This document shows, piece after piece, positions 1 through 9,697 of a stretch of 64,000 nt of DNA. The position numbers and the translations under genes are program-made. Within the stretch, counting starts at the first letter, position 1. Every line of letters starts with the position of its first letter. This DNA is from Shewanella mangrovi. Lineage in GTDB: Bacteria; Pseudomonadota; Gammaproteobacteria; Enterobacterales; Shewanellaceae. Below the pieces are notes generated by a model. That model did no database searches. It saw only the letters and a list, made by a program, of their open reading frames with translations, and was not told the origin of the DNA. Location: assembly GCF_000753795.1 (NCBI RefSeq), contig NZ_JPEO01000010.1, forward strand, positions 101,705 through 165,704, in the 5' to 3' direction.

Positions 1-1585
1 TGCTTTGGGCAACCACTTCACTCTTACGTTGATTGTCTGCCGAAATATCATTGATACGGGTGATATTCATATTTAACTCTGTAATGACCGCGCTCTGTTC
101 TTCTGTGGCTGAGGCAATCTGCGCATTCATATCTGACACTTGGCTGATCGCCAGCTTAATACTGTCAATCGCCTGTACCACCGCCGCCGTTTGTGTGACG
201 GTATCGCGTGACTGGCTTTGGGCCTTGGTCACTGAAGCATTCACCCGTTCGATGGTGCGCCGAATCACATCGGTAATGGTCGATATTTCTTGTGTCGATT
301 GTTGTGTGCGGCTGGCAAGTGTACGTACTTCGTCAGCGACAACCGCAAAGCCGCGTCCGGCTTCACCAGCACGTGCAGCTTCAATCGCAGCGTTCAATGC
401 CAGCAGATTGGTCTGATCGGCAATCGCGGCGATCACTTCGAGGATCTTACCTATCTCAGCTGAACTGCTTTGCAACGCTTGAGCTTCTATGGCGGTATTT
501 TCCAACTCATTCGACAAGGAATTAATATTGTCGATAGTTTTGCCGACGACCTCTGTAGTGGCATTGGCCTGATGATCAGCATCGCCGGTATTGGCTGCTG
601 CTTGCTGAGCATTGCTCGCAACCTCTGCCGCGGTCATCGCCATCTCATTGATGGCTGTTGCCACGCTTTGGGTTTCACTTTGCATCTCTTGGGTTATTTC
701 GTTGGCTTCATTGGCAATGTCAGCCAAACCGCCAGCTAATTTTTGGCTTTGGCCGACAGATTGACTTACCGAACTGACCACCTGATGAATTTTGCCGATA
801 AACACGTTGAAATAATGTGCCAGCTCTGTGAGTTCATCATTACCGTTTTCGTCAATGCGTTGCGTCAGATCGCCCTCACCAGTGGCAATATTCTCCATGG
901 CGGCAATGGTGTGACGTAGCGGTTTAGTGACACTGGTGCTGATGATATATAGCAGCAAAAGCACTGGCAGCCACAGCACTGCAAAAATCAGCAGATTGGT
1001 CACCGTAAATTTGGACAACTGCTGGTCAATATCATCAACATAGATACCGGTGCCAATTACCCATTGCCAGGCGTCAAAGCGCTTTACTACACTCATTTTT
1101 GGACTGGGAGTGACGGCATTGGGGCGATTCCACATGTATGACACATGGCCGCTTTGTTGATTAGCGGTGACATCCAGCATTTTTTGAAATAGCTGTACCC
1201 CATGTGGGTCTTTCATCGGCAGCACATTGGTGCCAATCAGCTTTTTGGCAAATGCGTGTTGCACCATAATGCCATCACGATTAAGCGTAAAAAAATACTC
1301 ATTGCCGGAATAGCGTAGGTTATCCAATGCGGCAATTGCCTGTTGTTTCGCTTCTGCGTCACTAATCAATCCCTGTTTACTTTCCTGATAATATTTATCG
1401 ACAATGGTGACTGCAGCATCAGCTAAGGCATTGAGCTTATTTTCTTTCTCTAACCATAATGCTTGATTGAGGTTATAGAGTGAATAGGCAAACATGATGA
1501 GGGTTGCAACCACCACTAAGATGATCATGCCCAACATGCGTTGTGTGATTTTAAATTTGCGTAAAAATACAAATAGCGTCGACAT
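1..1585 (-). CDS. Methyl-accepting chemotaxis protein with periplasmic Cache domain (3' end outside window)
   Basis: Read on the minus strand from an ATG at 1585 to the left edge with no stop, giving about 528 codons; the end of the gene is missing. The order seen is a short basic N-terminus, a membrane helix near residues 10-35, and a periplasmic single Cache segment with the typical run [11 protein letters not shown] and [10 protein letters not shown] second membrane helix lies near residues 185-205, then a HAMP region and the signalling hairpin tip with [20 protein letters not shown] and [13 protein letters not shown]. This is a transmembrane chemoreceptor that would signal through CheW/CheA. 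The ligand cannot be told from sequence; sCache_2-type receptors often bind small organic acids. It lies downstream of fhlA on the same strand, 282 bases away, so separate transcription is likely. AAGGG about 8 bases before the ATG is a plausible ribosome site. Confidence 0.93.
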   Translation of the reverse strand, partial: MSTLFVFLRKFKITQRMLGMIILVVVATLIMFAYSLYNLNQALWLEKENKLNALADAAVTIVDKYYQESKQGLISDAEAKQQAIAALDNLRYSGNEYFFTLNRDGIMVQHAFAKKLIGTNVLPMKDPHGVQLFQKMLDVTANQQSGHVSYMWNRPNAVTPSPKMSVVKRFDAWQWVIGTGIYVDDIDQQLSKFTVTNLLIFAVLWLPVLLLLYIISTSVTKPLRHTIAAMENIATGEGDLTQRIDENGNDELTELAHYFNVFIGKIHQVVSSVSQSVGQSQKLAGGLADIANEANEITQEMQSETQSVATAINEMAMTAAEVASNAQQAAANTGDADHQANATTEVVGKTIDNINSLSNELENTAIEAQALQSSSAEIGKILEVIAAIADQTNLLALNAAIEAARAGEAGRGFAVVADEVRTLASRTQQSTQEISTITDVIRRTIERVNASVTKAQSQSRDTVTQTAAVVQAIDSIKLAISQVSDMNAQIASATEEQSAVITELNMNITRINDISADNQRKSEVVAQS

Positions 1586-1867
1586 AGGTTTACACCCTTA
1601 CCACTGAGGTAGCAGTTAATCGTTGGCGTAAGTCCGTTTGAAACTTCGATGATGACGAAAGGTGTCGAACAGGAGAAGTGTCCTTCATTCAGCAGATGAA
1701 TATCGAACATGGTGAGGGCTGATGATTGCAATCGCCAATCAGACAGCCGTCAGCACTGCCGATAACGCGCTGATCAGTTTACTAAAAATAGCAGAGAAAA
1801 CCGCAAGAGGGGCACGGAGTGAGAAAATATCTCTAATGGGGGATGGGGATTTTAATCCGCTGCTGCG

Positions 1868-3973
1868 TTATTCCAACACTGCGTCTTTATCGATACCGAG
1901 TCGCTTCATGCGCGACAGTAGAGTGGTACGTTTGAGCCCCAGCTTGTGTGCGGCACCACGAGGCCCGGCAACAATGCCGTTGGTTTCCTGTAATACCGAC
2001 ACGATACGCTGGTACTCATCATCTTCATCGTGATTGCGGGTTGTTGCCGTTAATACTGGACGGCTGTTCACCTTCAAAAATTCACGCTCGGCGGAGTCGT
2101 CTTCTTCCAGCTCTGGTGGCAGTTGTAATGCATGCCCACTGCTGAGTAACACTGCTCGCTCAATGACATTTTGCAGTTCACGAATGTTGCCCGGCCAATC
2201 AAGTTCTTGCAGCCGCCGCAGCACCGGCGCGGGAATACTATCGATATTGCGTCCCATATGCTGGCAGGCACGAGAGACAAAAAACTTGGCCAGATGCGGA
2301 ATATCATCACGACGCTCACTTAAAGCGGGCAGGCGAATTGGAAACACATTGAGGCGATAAAACAGATCGCTCCGAAACTCTTTATCGACCACCATTTTTT
2401 GCAGATCGCGGTTGGTGGCGGCAATGAGGCGAACATCCACATTAATTAAGCGATTGCCGCCAACCCGTTCAAACTCTTGCTCTTGCAATACCCGCAGCAA
2501 TTTAGGTTGTAGCTCTAGCGGCATATCGCCCACTTCGTCTAAAAACAGGCTGCTGTGATGCGCCATCTCAAAGCGTCCCATGCGTTCTTTACTGGCGCCG
2601 GTAAATGCGCCTTTCTCGTGGCCGAATAGGTCGCTTTCCATTAATCCGGCTGGCATTGCGGCACAATTCATTTTGATCATGCGTTTGCTTGAGCGTGGGC
2701 TAAGGCGATGAATGGCGCGGGCAAACACCTCTTTGCCGGTGCCAGTTTCACCGAGTAGCAATACCGAACAGTCAGTGCGGGCGACAATTTCGACCTGTTT
2801 CAGTACGTCTTTAATGGAGCGGCTGGCGCCAATAATCTCATCAAACTGCTGGTGGCTGAGGCTTTCGACCTGTTCACTAAGGTAATGATTTTCGCGAACC
2901 AGATTATCTTTCAGACGGTTGATTTCTTGGTAGGCGCGGGCGTTGTCTACGGCAATGGCGGTACGTTCGGCAATTTGTGCCAACAACTGCAAGCGCGAGC
3001 CTTTAAAACAGCCGCTATCGGCCTGAGCTAATTTCAGTACGCCCAATACTTGTCCTGCGAACTTTATCGGGATCAAACACAGCTGTTGAGTGGCGGCGGG
3101 CCAAAAGCCAAACAGTTGGGTTTCGTTATGTGCGCGCGGGTCTTGTTCGTCTAACTCACACAGCTGGATTTCTCCAGATTCTAAGACCGAAAGGCAAATA
3201 CTGTGTTCGGCGGCAATACGTTTGTGGGAACGTTGTGCTTTTCCCGGCTGAGTAAAAAAGGCGTTATACAGATTGAGCAGTGATGGGTCGGTATCGGGCA
3301 AGCAAACACTGATGGCATTAATGCCGAAATAGCAGTGAATTTCGTGGGCAATTTTTTCCACTAACGATTCGACGCTGCGCTCGGTGATGACCGCATTGGT
3401 GACGTTTACCAGCACATGAAAGTCGTCGCGCTCTTCACAGAGTTGGTTCTGTTCGAGCCCTAAGGATAAGCGCGCCTGCAGATGTTCCAGCGCAACCCCC
3501 AGAGATTCGCCCACTAGCTCAGCGTAAGCTTCATCGTCGGCATCGAAACGGCCAGCATCAGCGCGGCGCAGTTCGCAGTAACCGAGTAAGCGACGATGGT
3601 TAAGAATGGGAATAATCAGCGCATCATTAAAAGGCTGCTCAGTGGTTTGCTGAAATAACGCCGGATAACGTTGTTGGTATTCGTCTTGGCTCAGATGCAG
3701 CGTTGACTGGGTGGCCTCTACAATCCGCAGCGGACCGTTTTGTAGCAACATCTCATCGTCGAGCGGGCTGACGTTATCTTGCTGTAACTGGTATAGCATC
3801 GGCCCCTGACGAGGATTATCCAGCAAAATGCTGCAGGGAAAAGGCAACGGAGAGTGCTGCAGGTGGCGATTGAGACAACGTAATAGTCCATCAACATCAG
3901 CCTGATCCAGCAGTTGATGAGTTAGTCGCAAGCAGTTTTTCTGTTCATTAAGATACTGAAATCGTTGCGTCAT
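1868..3973 (-). CDS. fhlA: Sigma-54 activator of formate hydrogenlyase genes, FhlA family
   Basis: The product matches E. coli FhlA over its whole length: an N-terminal region with two GAF-like sensor domains (roughly residues 10-370), a AAA+ domain (about 380-620) and a C-terminal Fis-type helix-turn-helix ending RTTLLSRMKRLGIDK. In the AAA+ domain the Walker A GETGTGKE, the sigma-54 contact loop GAFTGA and the Walker B FLDEVGDMP are intact. FhlA proteins bind formate through the N-terminal part and open sigma-54 promoters of formate hydrogenlyase genes. I chose the ATG at 3973 (701 aa), which fits the family length of 692; an in-frame TTG at 4021 would add 16 residues that have no counterpart. 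It is divergent from hyfA across a 650-base intergenic region. The dispersed TGTCGA-type elements before hyfA, hydN and the second fdhF are its likely targets. Confidence 0.95.
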   Translation of the reverse strand: MTQRFQYLNEQKNCLRLTHQLLDQADVDGLLRCLNRHLQHSPLPFPCSILLDNPRQGPMLYQLQQDNVSPLDDEMLLQNGPLRIVEATQSTLHLSQDEYQQRYPALFQQTTEQPFNDALIIPILNHRRLLGYCELRRADAGRFDADDEAYAELVGESLGVALEHLQARLSLGLEQNQLCEERDDFHVLVNVTNAVITERSVESLVEKIAHEIHCYFGINAISVCLPDTDPSLLNLYNAFFTQPGKAQRSHKRIAAEHSICLSVLESGEIQLCELDEQDPRAHNETQLFGFWPAATQQLCLIPIKFAGQVLGVLKLAQADSGCFKGSRLQLLAQIAERTAIAVDNARAYQEINRLKDNLVRENHYLSEQVESLSHQQFDEIIGASRSIKDVLKQVEIVARTDCSVLLLGETGTGKEVFARAIHRLSPRSSKRMIKMNCAAMPAGLMESDLFGHEKGAFTGASKERMGRFEMAHHSSLFLDEVGDMPLELQPKLLRVLQEQEFERVGGNRLINVDVRLIAATNRDLQKMVVDKEFRSDLFYRLNVFPIRLPALSERRDDIPHLAKFFVSRACQHMGRNIDSIPAPVLRRLQELDWPGNIRELQNVIERAVLLSSGHALQLPPELEEDDSAEREFLKVNSRPVLTATTRNHDEDDEYQRIVSVLQETNGIVAGPRGAAHKLGLKRTTLLSRMKRLGIDKDAVLE

Positions 3974-4375
3974 AATTCGACGTATTCCCTTGGATTTGCG
4001 GCGAAAGTTGCTGGCCGGCAAAAATGATCAGGGCACAACCACACAACAAAGTCGTTCTTCAGCGACGCATCATTTAATCACAGACGCAAGGCGTAAAATG
4101 CGACAGGCTGCCAACTTTGGGTGAAAGAGCCCTTTATTCTAATTTTCTAATAAATAACTCAATTTTAGCGAGCCAAGGTTGTTTGCCAGCGTGGTGCTCG
4201 CCATCAACCACTGCGCAAAGCTGAGCAAGATAAATGCCAGCAACTATGGTGCTAATACTGAGTGCTCATCAGTTCATCGCAACTGTCGATTCTTACAGCG
4301 AATAACGCTCATGTTTTTTGTGATGTTTGCAGTTATTTGTCTGATTTTAAACAGTAAAAATCACTATTGCTGCAC

Positions 4376-4393
4376 TTGGCGCAGAAAATGCTC
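4376..4393 (+). promoter_or_regulatory. Possible sigma-54 (-24/-12) promoter for the hyf operon
   Basis: TTGGCGC followed by AATGCTC gives the invariant GG-N10-GC spacing of sigma-54 promoters, with GG at 4378-4379 and GC at 4390-4391. A start near 4403 would leave a leader of about 228 bases before hyfA. GG-N10-GC alone is expected by chance a few times in a region this size, so the call rests on the TTGGC context and on the FhlA linkage. Confidence 0.35.
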
Positions 4394-4544
4394 CCTCATG
4401 CCATTGGCCTGCGTAATTTGCTTAGGCCGCAAGCCCGACAACAGCTGACATTGTTGGCGCCACATTAAGCGCTAAGCAGCAGAGCAGCAGTGTTTGTTGC
4501 CGGTTTTTTGGGAAGTTATCCCGCGATGTTGTGTCTTCGTCATA

Positions 4545-4592
4545 TGTCGACAGCGTCGTCACTGATGGCAGTTTCGTCAAAAGTGACGACGG
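4545..4592. promoter_or_regulatory. Candidate FhlA upstream activating sequence before hyfA
   Basis: TGTCGACAG followed by CGTCGTCA (4545-4561), then TTTCGTCAAAAGTGACGAC (4572-4590), is a dense cluster of TGTCG/CGACA half sites. Almost the same words, TGTCGACAG then TTGTCGTCA, occur before the second fdhF at 29935-29952. Related inverted repeats lie before hydN. Sharing by exactly the three formate-related operons is what suggests FhlA as the binder; this is inference. Confidence 0.55.
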
Positions 4593-4630
4593 CGCTAACT
4601 ACTGCGGGATGAAGTGCTTAGAGAGAGTAT

Positions 4631-5248
4631 ATGAACCGTTTTGTCATTGCCGATCCCAGTTTGTGTTTCGGCTGCAATACCTGCATGGCAGCGTGTTCAG
4701 AGGCACATAAACAGCAAGGGTTACAACGTGAACCCAGACTGGTGGTCATGCGCACTGCAGATGATTCTGCACCGCAGATGTGCCATCAGTGTGAAGACGC
4801 GCCTTGTGCCACAGTGTGTCCGGTAAACGCGATTCGTCATGAAGACGAAGCCATCGTACTCAACGAGAGCCTCTGTATCGGTTGCAAGCTATGTGCAATT
4901 GCTTGCCCCTTCGGCGCCATCAGCCTGAGTGGCTCTAAACCTGTCGATATGGCTGATGATGTCAGTACATCACTGGCTGCCCCCGCGCCTCGTCCTGCAT
5001 TGCCTGTCAGTCCGTTATTGGATTGGCGTGTTGGCGTGCGCTCAGTGGCGGTGAAGTGCGATTTATGTAGTTTTCGCGCTGAAGGCCCTGCGTGTATCGA
5101 GACTTGCCCCACAGGCGCGATTGTCATGGTCAGTGATCAAGCGCTAGCGCAGGCCGGGCAACGCAAACGGCAGCTGACCGCAGTGACAAACTTGGTCGAA
5201 TGGCCTGCGGATGCGGTGTCGAAACCAGCGGCGGGAGGGAACAAATAA
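4631..5248 (+). CDS. hyfA: Hydrogenase-4 subunit A, polyferredoxin electron carrier
   Basis: This 205-aa protein has the same length as E. coli HyfA and is closely similar throughout, starting MNRFVIADPSLCFGCNTC. Four cysteine clusters of the 4Fe-4S type are visible: CFGCNTCMAAC, CHQCEDAPCATVCP, CIGCKLCAIACP and, near the C-terminus, CDLC...CIETCP. It would pass electrons from formate dehydrogenase H to the membrane hydrogenase on the cytoplasmic face. It is the first gene of the hyf run; its TAA overlaps the ATG of hyfB by one base (TAATG), so the two are probably translationally coupled. The ribosome site is only a weak GAGAGAG just upstream. Confidence 0.96.
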   Translation: MNRFVIADPSLCFGCNTCMAACSEAHKQQGLQREPRLVVMRTADDSAPQMCHQCEDAPCATVCPVNAIRHEDEAIVLNESLCIGCKLCAIACPFGAISLSGSKPVDMADDVSTSLAAPAPRPALPVSPLLDWRVGVRSVAVKCDLCSFRAEGPACIETCPTGAIVMVSDQALAQAGQRKRQLTAVTNLVEWPADAVSKPAAGGNK

Positions 5249-7272
5249 TGACGGCACTCTGTTGGTTAAGCACCGCCTTACTCTTGTACGTGATAGGCGC
5301 GCTGTTGTCGCTATTACTCAACCGCAACGAAGCGTTAGCCATTAAATTGAGCGGGGTGTTTTCATTGCTGGGCGGTATTGCTGGCATTGTCTGCGCGTTG
5401 CCAATTTTACTCAGTGGTCAGATGGTTACTGCTGATTATGCAGGGCCCTTTGCGGCCTTTGCTCATTTGACCTTGCGGCTCGATCTGCTGGCCGCCTTTA
5501 TGGTGCTGGTAATTTCCATCCTCACCGTGGTGTGCGCCATCTACTCTTTTGCTTACTTGGAAGAGTATCGCGGCAAAGGCGCCTGGGCGATGGGGTTCTT
5601 TATGAACCTGTTTATCGCCTCAATGGTGGCGCTGGTAGCGGTGGATAACGCCTTCTACTTTATCGTGCTGTTTGAAGCGATGTCGCTTAGCTCTTACTTC
5701 TTGGTGATCTCCGAACAAGACGATGAGGCCGTTAGTGCCGGTTTGCTGTACTTCCTGATTGCCCATGCGGGTTCGGTGCTGATCATGCTGGCCTTCTTCT
5801 TGATGTATCGCCACGCGGGCAGCCTCGACTTTGCGGCTTTCCGCGCCGCAGACATGCCCGTGGGCGAAGCTTCGGCGGTGTTCCTGTTGGCCTTCTTTGG
5901 CTTTGGCGCCAAGGCGGGGATGTTACCGCTGCACGGCTGGTTGCCTCGGGCACACCCCGCAGCACCTTCACATGCTTCCGCAATGATGTCAGGCGTGATG
6001 GTGAAGATTGGTATCTTCGGCATCATTAAGGTTGGTGTCGATCTGCTCGGTGCCACTGAATGCTGGTGGGGCATTGTGGTGTTGGCCTTTGGTGCGGTGT
6101 CGTCAGTGCTGGGTGTGCTGTATGCGCTGGCTGAGCACGACATCAAACGTTTGCTGGCATATCACACCGTGGAAAACATCGGCATCATTTTGATGGGTGT
6201 GGGTGCGGGCATGATCGGCATGGCGACCCATCATCCGCTGCTGGCGTTGCTTGGTCTGCTTGGTGGCTTGTATCACCTAATTAACCATGCGCTGTTTAAA
6301 GGGCTGCTGTTCCTTGGCGCTGGTGCGGTGATCTATCGCACTCATACCAAAAACATGGAGATCATGGGCGGCCTTGGCAAGTTGATGCCTCGTACCGCTA
6401 TGGCGTTCTTGATTGGTTGTATGGCGATTTCTGCTTTGCCACCACTGAACGGTTTTGTCAGCGAATGGTTTACCTATCAATCACTGTTCACCATGAGCAA
6501 GGAGGGCGGTGATATCGGCCTGCAACTGGCGGGCCCAATTGCCATTGTGATGTTGGCGATTACCGGTGCGTTGGCGGCGATGTGTTTCGTCAAAGTGTAC
6601 GGTATCTGCTTCTGCGGTGCGCCGCGTAGCGAACAAGTGGAACACGCCACTGAAGTCCCCGCATCCATGACTATTGCCATGTGGCTGCTGGCGTTGCTGT
6701 GTATCGTGCTCGGTGTTGGCGCTGCGCAACTGGCTCCGCTGATCATCCAGATTGCTGCACAGCTCAGCGGCCAAACCGCCACAAGTATGGCGACGACGGC
6801 CACTGTGTTCCCGGGTGATGTGACCCAAACCAGCCTCAATACGCCGCTGCTGTTCATCATGTTGTTGGCGCTGCCATTGCTGCCACTGTTGCTGTTTAGC
6901 TTCACCGGCAAAAACAACCGCCTCAACTTCATTCAACGCGGCACCCCTTGGGCGTGTGGTTACGGTTACGAACAACGTATGTCACTTACCGCGGGCAGCT
7001 TTGCACAGCCACTGAAAGTGCTGTTCGCGCCGCTGTATCGCATGCGCAAAACCCTCGACCCGGCACCGGCGTTCCATCGCTCATTAGATGTCACTACCGA
7101 TGCGGCGGCCAGAGTGGAACCCGTGTGGGATGACCGTATTGTGATGCCTGTGGTGGGTGGCGTGCAGCGCTTGAGTCGCGTAGTGCAGCTCATTCAATAC
7201 GGTGATTTCCGCGTGTATTGCTTATACGTGGTCGCAGCACTGGTGGTGCTGTTACTGGTCACCATGGCGTAG
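5248..7272 (+). CDS. hyfB: Hydrogenase-4 membrane subunit B (antiporter-like, NuoL/M/N type)
   Basis: A 674-aa polytopic membrane protein that aligns along its length with E. coli HyfB (672 aa). It contains the proton-translocating antiporter-type core, for example MPLHGWLPRAHPAAPSHASA with the discontinuous-helix signature, ALAEHDIKRLLAYHTVENIG, and HALFKGLLFLGAG. The C-terminal third carries the family block ending in FRVYCLYVVAALVVLLL. The start at 5248 overlaps the hyfA stop; a longer frame from 5200 would only read back into hyfA. The protein would be one of three antiporter-like subunits of the membrane arm and may couple hydrogen production to ion movement. Confidence 0.96.
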   Translation: MTALCWLSTALLLYVIGALLSLLLNRNEALAIKLSGVFSLLGGIAGIVCALPILLSGQMVTADYAGPFAAFAHLTLRLDLLAAFMVLVISILTVVCAIYSFAYLEEYRGKGAWAMGFFMNLFIASMVALVAVDNAFYFIVLFEAMSLSSYFLVISEQDDEAVSAGLLYFLIAHAGSVLIMLAFFLMYRHAGSLDFAAFRAADMPVGEASAVFLLAFFGFGAKAGMLPLHGWLPRAHPAAPSHASAMMSGVMVKIGIFGIIKVGVDLLGATECWWGIVVLAFGAVSSVLGVLYALAEHDIKRLLAYHTVENIGIILMGVGAGMIGMATHHPLLALLGLLGGLYHLINHALFKGLLFLGAGAVIYRTHTKNMEIMGGLGKLMPRTAMAFLIGCMAISALPPLNGFVSEWFTYQSLFTMSKEGGDIGLQLAGPIAIVMLAITGALAAMCFVKVYGICFCGAPRSEQVEHATEVPASMTIAMWLLALLCIVLGVGAAQLAPLIIQIAAQLSGQTATSMATTATVFPGDVTQTSLNTPLLFIMLLALPLLPLLLFSFTGKNNRLNFIQRGTPWACGYGYEQRMSLTAGSFAQPLKVLFAPLYRMRKTLDPAPAFHRSLDVTTDAAARVEPVWDDRIVMPVVGGVQRLSRVVQLIQYGDFRVYCLYVVAALVVLLLVTMA

Positions 7273-7285
7273 GGAGGAGATGATG

Positions 7286-8233
7286 ATGACTCAAAGTTCC
7301 TTTGTGGTAACGCTGCTGGCCGGATTGCTGCAAGCGGTACTGCTGATGGCGGTATCACCGCTGTTCTCCGGTGTCTCTCGCGTCATTCGCGCCAAGATGC
7401 ATTCGCGTCAAGGACCGGGTGTGCTGCAGGAGTACCGCGATATTTTCAAATTACTGACCCGCCAAGAAGTGGCGCCCAGTTGCAGCGGCAATATCTATCG
7501 CGTTATGCCGTTTGTGCTGATTGGCACCATGTTGGCGGTCGGCGCAACACTGCCATTAGTCAGCCAAGCAGCGCCGATTGCGGCGGGCGCAGATCTGATC
7601 ACTGTGGTGTACATGTTCGCCATTTTCCGCTTCTTCTTTTCACTGGCAGGTTTGGATTCTGGCAGCACCTTTGCAGGTATCGGTGCTAGTCGCGAGTTGA
7701 CCCTCGGCATTTTGGTGGAACCGATTCTGATGCTGAGTTTGCTGGTGGTCGCGCTGATTGTTGGCTCGACCAATATCGGCAACATCAGCAGCAGTTTTGC
7801 GGCGGAACACTGGAATGCGCCCACCGCCACGGCGATGGCGCTGATTGCGTGTGCGTTCGCGGTATTTATCGAGATGGGCAAAATCCCGTTCGATGTCGCC
7901 GAAGCGGAGCAAGAGCTGCAAGAAGGGCCATTAGCCGAGTATTCAGGCTCAGGGCTGGCACTGGTGAAATGGGGCCTCAGCCTCAAGCAAGTGGTGGTGG
8001 CTGGCTTGTTCTTGGCGATCTTTGTGCCGTTTGGCAAAGCGGCGGATATCGGCTTGGTCAGCTTAGTGCTGGGCACTGTGGCGTTTTTGCTGAAGTTGCT
8101 GCTGATATTTGTGATTGCCTCGGTGATTGAAAACACCTTAGCGCGTGGTCGGTTCTTACTGACTGGTCGCGTCACTTGGCTGGGCTTCGGCATCGCGGTG
8201 CTGGCGTTCGTGTTCTATCTCACTGGGTTGTAA
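7286..8233 (+). CDS. hyfC: Hydrogenase-4 membrane subunit C (NuoH-like)
   Basis: A 315-aa membrane protein matching HyfC, with family blocks ARMHSRQGPGVLQEYRDI-like near the N-terminus (here AKMHSRQGPGVLQEYRDIF), GASRELTLGILVEP, and FIEMGKIPFDVAEAEQELQE. The acidic patch in the last block is the NuoH feature that lies near the hydrogenase module. Three ATG codons follow one another at 7280, 7283 and 7286; the AGGAG at 7275-7279 sits six bases from the third, so that one was chosen. This subunit anchors the soluble hydrogenase arm to the membrane. It lies 13 bases after hyfB. Confidence 0.95.
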   Translation: MTQSSFVVTLLAGLLQAVLLMAVSPLFSGVSRVIRAKMHSRQGPGVLQEYRDIFKLLTRQEVAPSCSGNIYRVMPFVLIGTMLAVGATLPLVSQAAPIAAGADLITVVYMFAIFRFFFSLAGLDSGSTFAGIGASRELTLGILVEPILMLSLLVVALIVGSTNIGNISSSFAAEHWNAPTATAMALIACAFAVFIEMGKIPFDVAEAEQELQEGPLAEYSGSGLALVKWGLSLKQVVVAGLFLAIFVPFGKAADIGLVSLVLGTVAFLLKLLLIFVIASVIENTLARGRFLLTGRVTWLGFGIAVLAFVFYLTGL

Positions 8234-8248
8234 GGAGACCAGCATTTT

Positions 8249-9688
8249 ATGGAAACTATTGCGCTTGCGACCATGTTGTTGCCCTTTATCGGGGCGCTGC
8301 TGATCGCCTTATCGCCGCAACGTTATGCCAAAGTGCTTTGTACGGCATTTGCGTTGTTGGCCACCCTTGGCATGGGCTGGTTAGCCCTGAGCTATTTAGG
8401 CAGTGGTAAAACCGATGTCACCATTCCACTTTACAGCTTTGGTCATACGCAAATCTTCGGCTTTGTGATTGACCGCGTCAGCACGCTGATTGGCTTTGCG
8501 GTGGTATCGCTTGGCTTTTTAATCAGTTTGTACTCATGCGGTTATTTGACCGCGCTGAACCGTGAACATCCCCACGATGGCAGCAACCGTTACTACGCGC
8601 TGCTGCTGATCTTTATTGGCGCGATGGCGGGCTTGACGCTGTCATCCACCATCCTCGGTCAACTGCTGTTTTTCGAAATCACCGGCGGTTGTTCGTGGGG
8701 CTTGATTGGTTATTACCAAAGTCCGAAGTCGCTGCGCTCGGCGTTAAAAGCGCTGATTGTGACCCACATTGCGTCAGTGGGGTTGTATCTGGCCGCAGCA
8801 TGGTTATTTGCCAAAACCGGTACCTTCGAACTGACCGCGATTGCACAGCTCAGCGATGCTGACAAGCTGGTGGTCTTCGGCGGCATTCTGTTTGCTGCTT
8901 GGGGTAAATCAGCTCAGTTGCCACTGCATATGTGGCTGCCAGATGCGATGGAAGCACCAACTCCGGTGAGTGCTTACTTACACGCCGCATCCATGGTGAA
9001 AGTGGGGGTGTACATTTTTGCCCGCGCCATTATGTCGTCCGATACCGTACCGCACCAAATCGGCGTGGTCGGGGTGGTAATGGCGACAATCACTATGGTG
9101 TACGGCTTCCTGATGTATCTGCCACAGAAAGATATGAAACGCCTGTTGGCATACTCCACCATCGCGCAGCTGTCATACATCTTCCTCGCATTATCCATGT
9201 CCACCTTCAATTCGGAGATGGCCTTTGATGCGGGTGTTGCCTACATCTTCAACCACGCTTACGCCAAGAGTTTGTTCTTCTTGGTGGCTGGTGCGCTGAG
9301 CTATGCCTGCGGTACGCGCATGCTGCCAAAACTGCGCGGCATGCTCAAAAGTATGCCGCTGCTGGGCATCGGTTTCTGTGTAGCAGCGATGGCGATTGCT
9401 GGGGTGCCACCGTTCAACGGCTTCTTCAGTAAATTCCCGTTGTTTGCTGCAGGTTTCAGCCTGACGGGCGAACACTGGTGGCTGATGCCGCTGCTGATTG
9501 TGGCGTTGATTGAATCGGTAGCCAGCTTTGCGTGGTTATTGATGTGGTTTGGTCGCACCGTGCCCGGTGAGCCTTCGCCTGAATTGGCGAGCGCCCAGCC
9601 GCTGCCACTGTCGATGAAACTGGTGTTGTTGGTGCTGATTGTGATGTCGCTGGTATCCAGCGTTATTGCAGCCAACTGGCTAAATTGA
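8249..9688 (+). CDS. hyfD: Hydrogenase-4 membrane subunit D (antiporter-like)
   Basis: The product has 479 aa, the same as E. coli HyfD, and is one of the two antiporter-like subunits that distinguish hydrogenase-4 from the smaller hydrogenase-3 complex. Family blocks are visible: LPLHMWLPDAMEAPTPVSAYLHAASMVK-like sequence in the middle (residues about 225-255), [19 protein letters not shown], and HAYAKSLFFLVAGALSYA. It has about fourteen hydrophobic segments. The ribosome site AAGGAG precedes the ATG closely. It sits 15 bases after hyfC in the same operon. Its presence argues that this complex is of the larger, potentially energy-conserving type. Confidence 0.95.
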   Translation: METIALATMLLPFIGALLIALSPQRYAKVLCTAFALLATLGMGWLALSYLGSGKTDVTIPLYSFGHTQIFGFVIDRVSTLIGFAVVSLGFLISLYSCGYLTALNREHPHDGSNRYYALLLIFIGAMAGLTLSSTILGQLLFFEITGGCSWGLIGYYQSPKSLRSALKALIVTHIASVGLYLAAAWLFAKTGTFELTAIAQLSDADKLVVFGGILFAAWGKSAQLPLHMWLPDAMEAPTPVSAYLHAASMVKVGVYIFARAIMSSDTVPHQIGVVGVVMATITMVYGFLMYLPQKDMKRLLAYSTIAQLSYIFLALSMSTFNSEMAFDAGVAYIFNHAYAKSLFFLVAGALSYACGTRMLPKLRGMLKSMPLLGIGFCVAAMAIAGVPPFNGFFSKFPLFAAGFSLTGEHWWLMPLLIVALIESVASFAWLLMWFGRTVPGEPSPELASAQPLPLSMKLVLLVLIVMSLVSSVIAANWLN

Positions 9689-9697
9689 GGAATCACC

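Larger units (their letters stand above)
3974..4630. promoter_or_regulatory. Divergent fhlA/hyfA intergenic region
   Basis: About 650 bases without a convincing gene. An open frame at 4179-4448 has no start signal or recognisable sequence and is not called. The hyfA-proximal end carries the TGTCGACA-type elements described separately, and a possible -24/-12 element lies at 4376-4393. I see no tRNA, no clear terminator and no repeat. Confidence 0.6.

Noticed and set aside
4189..4205. GG-N10-GC match on the minus strand as a sigma-54 promoter for fhlA
   Set aside because: Only the four invariant bases and one neighbour match; such spacing is expected by chance several times in this region.
4179..4448. 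Open frame of 89 codons between fhlA and hyfA
   Set aside because: No ribosome site, no recognisable family, odd composition, and it lies in a regulatory region.
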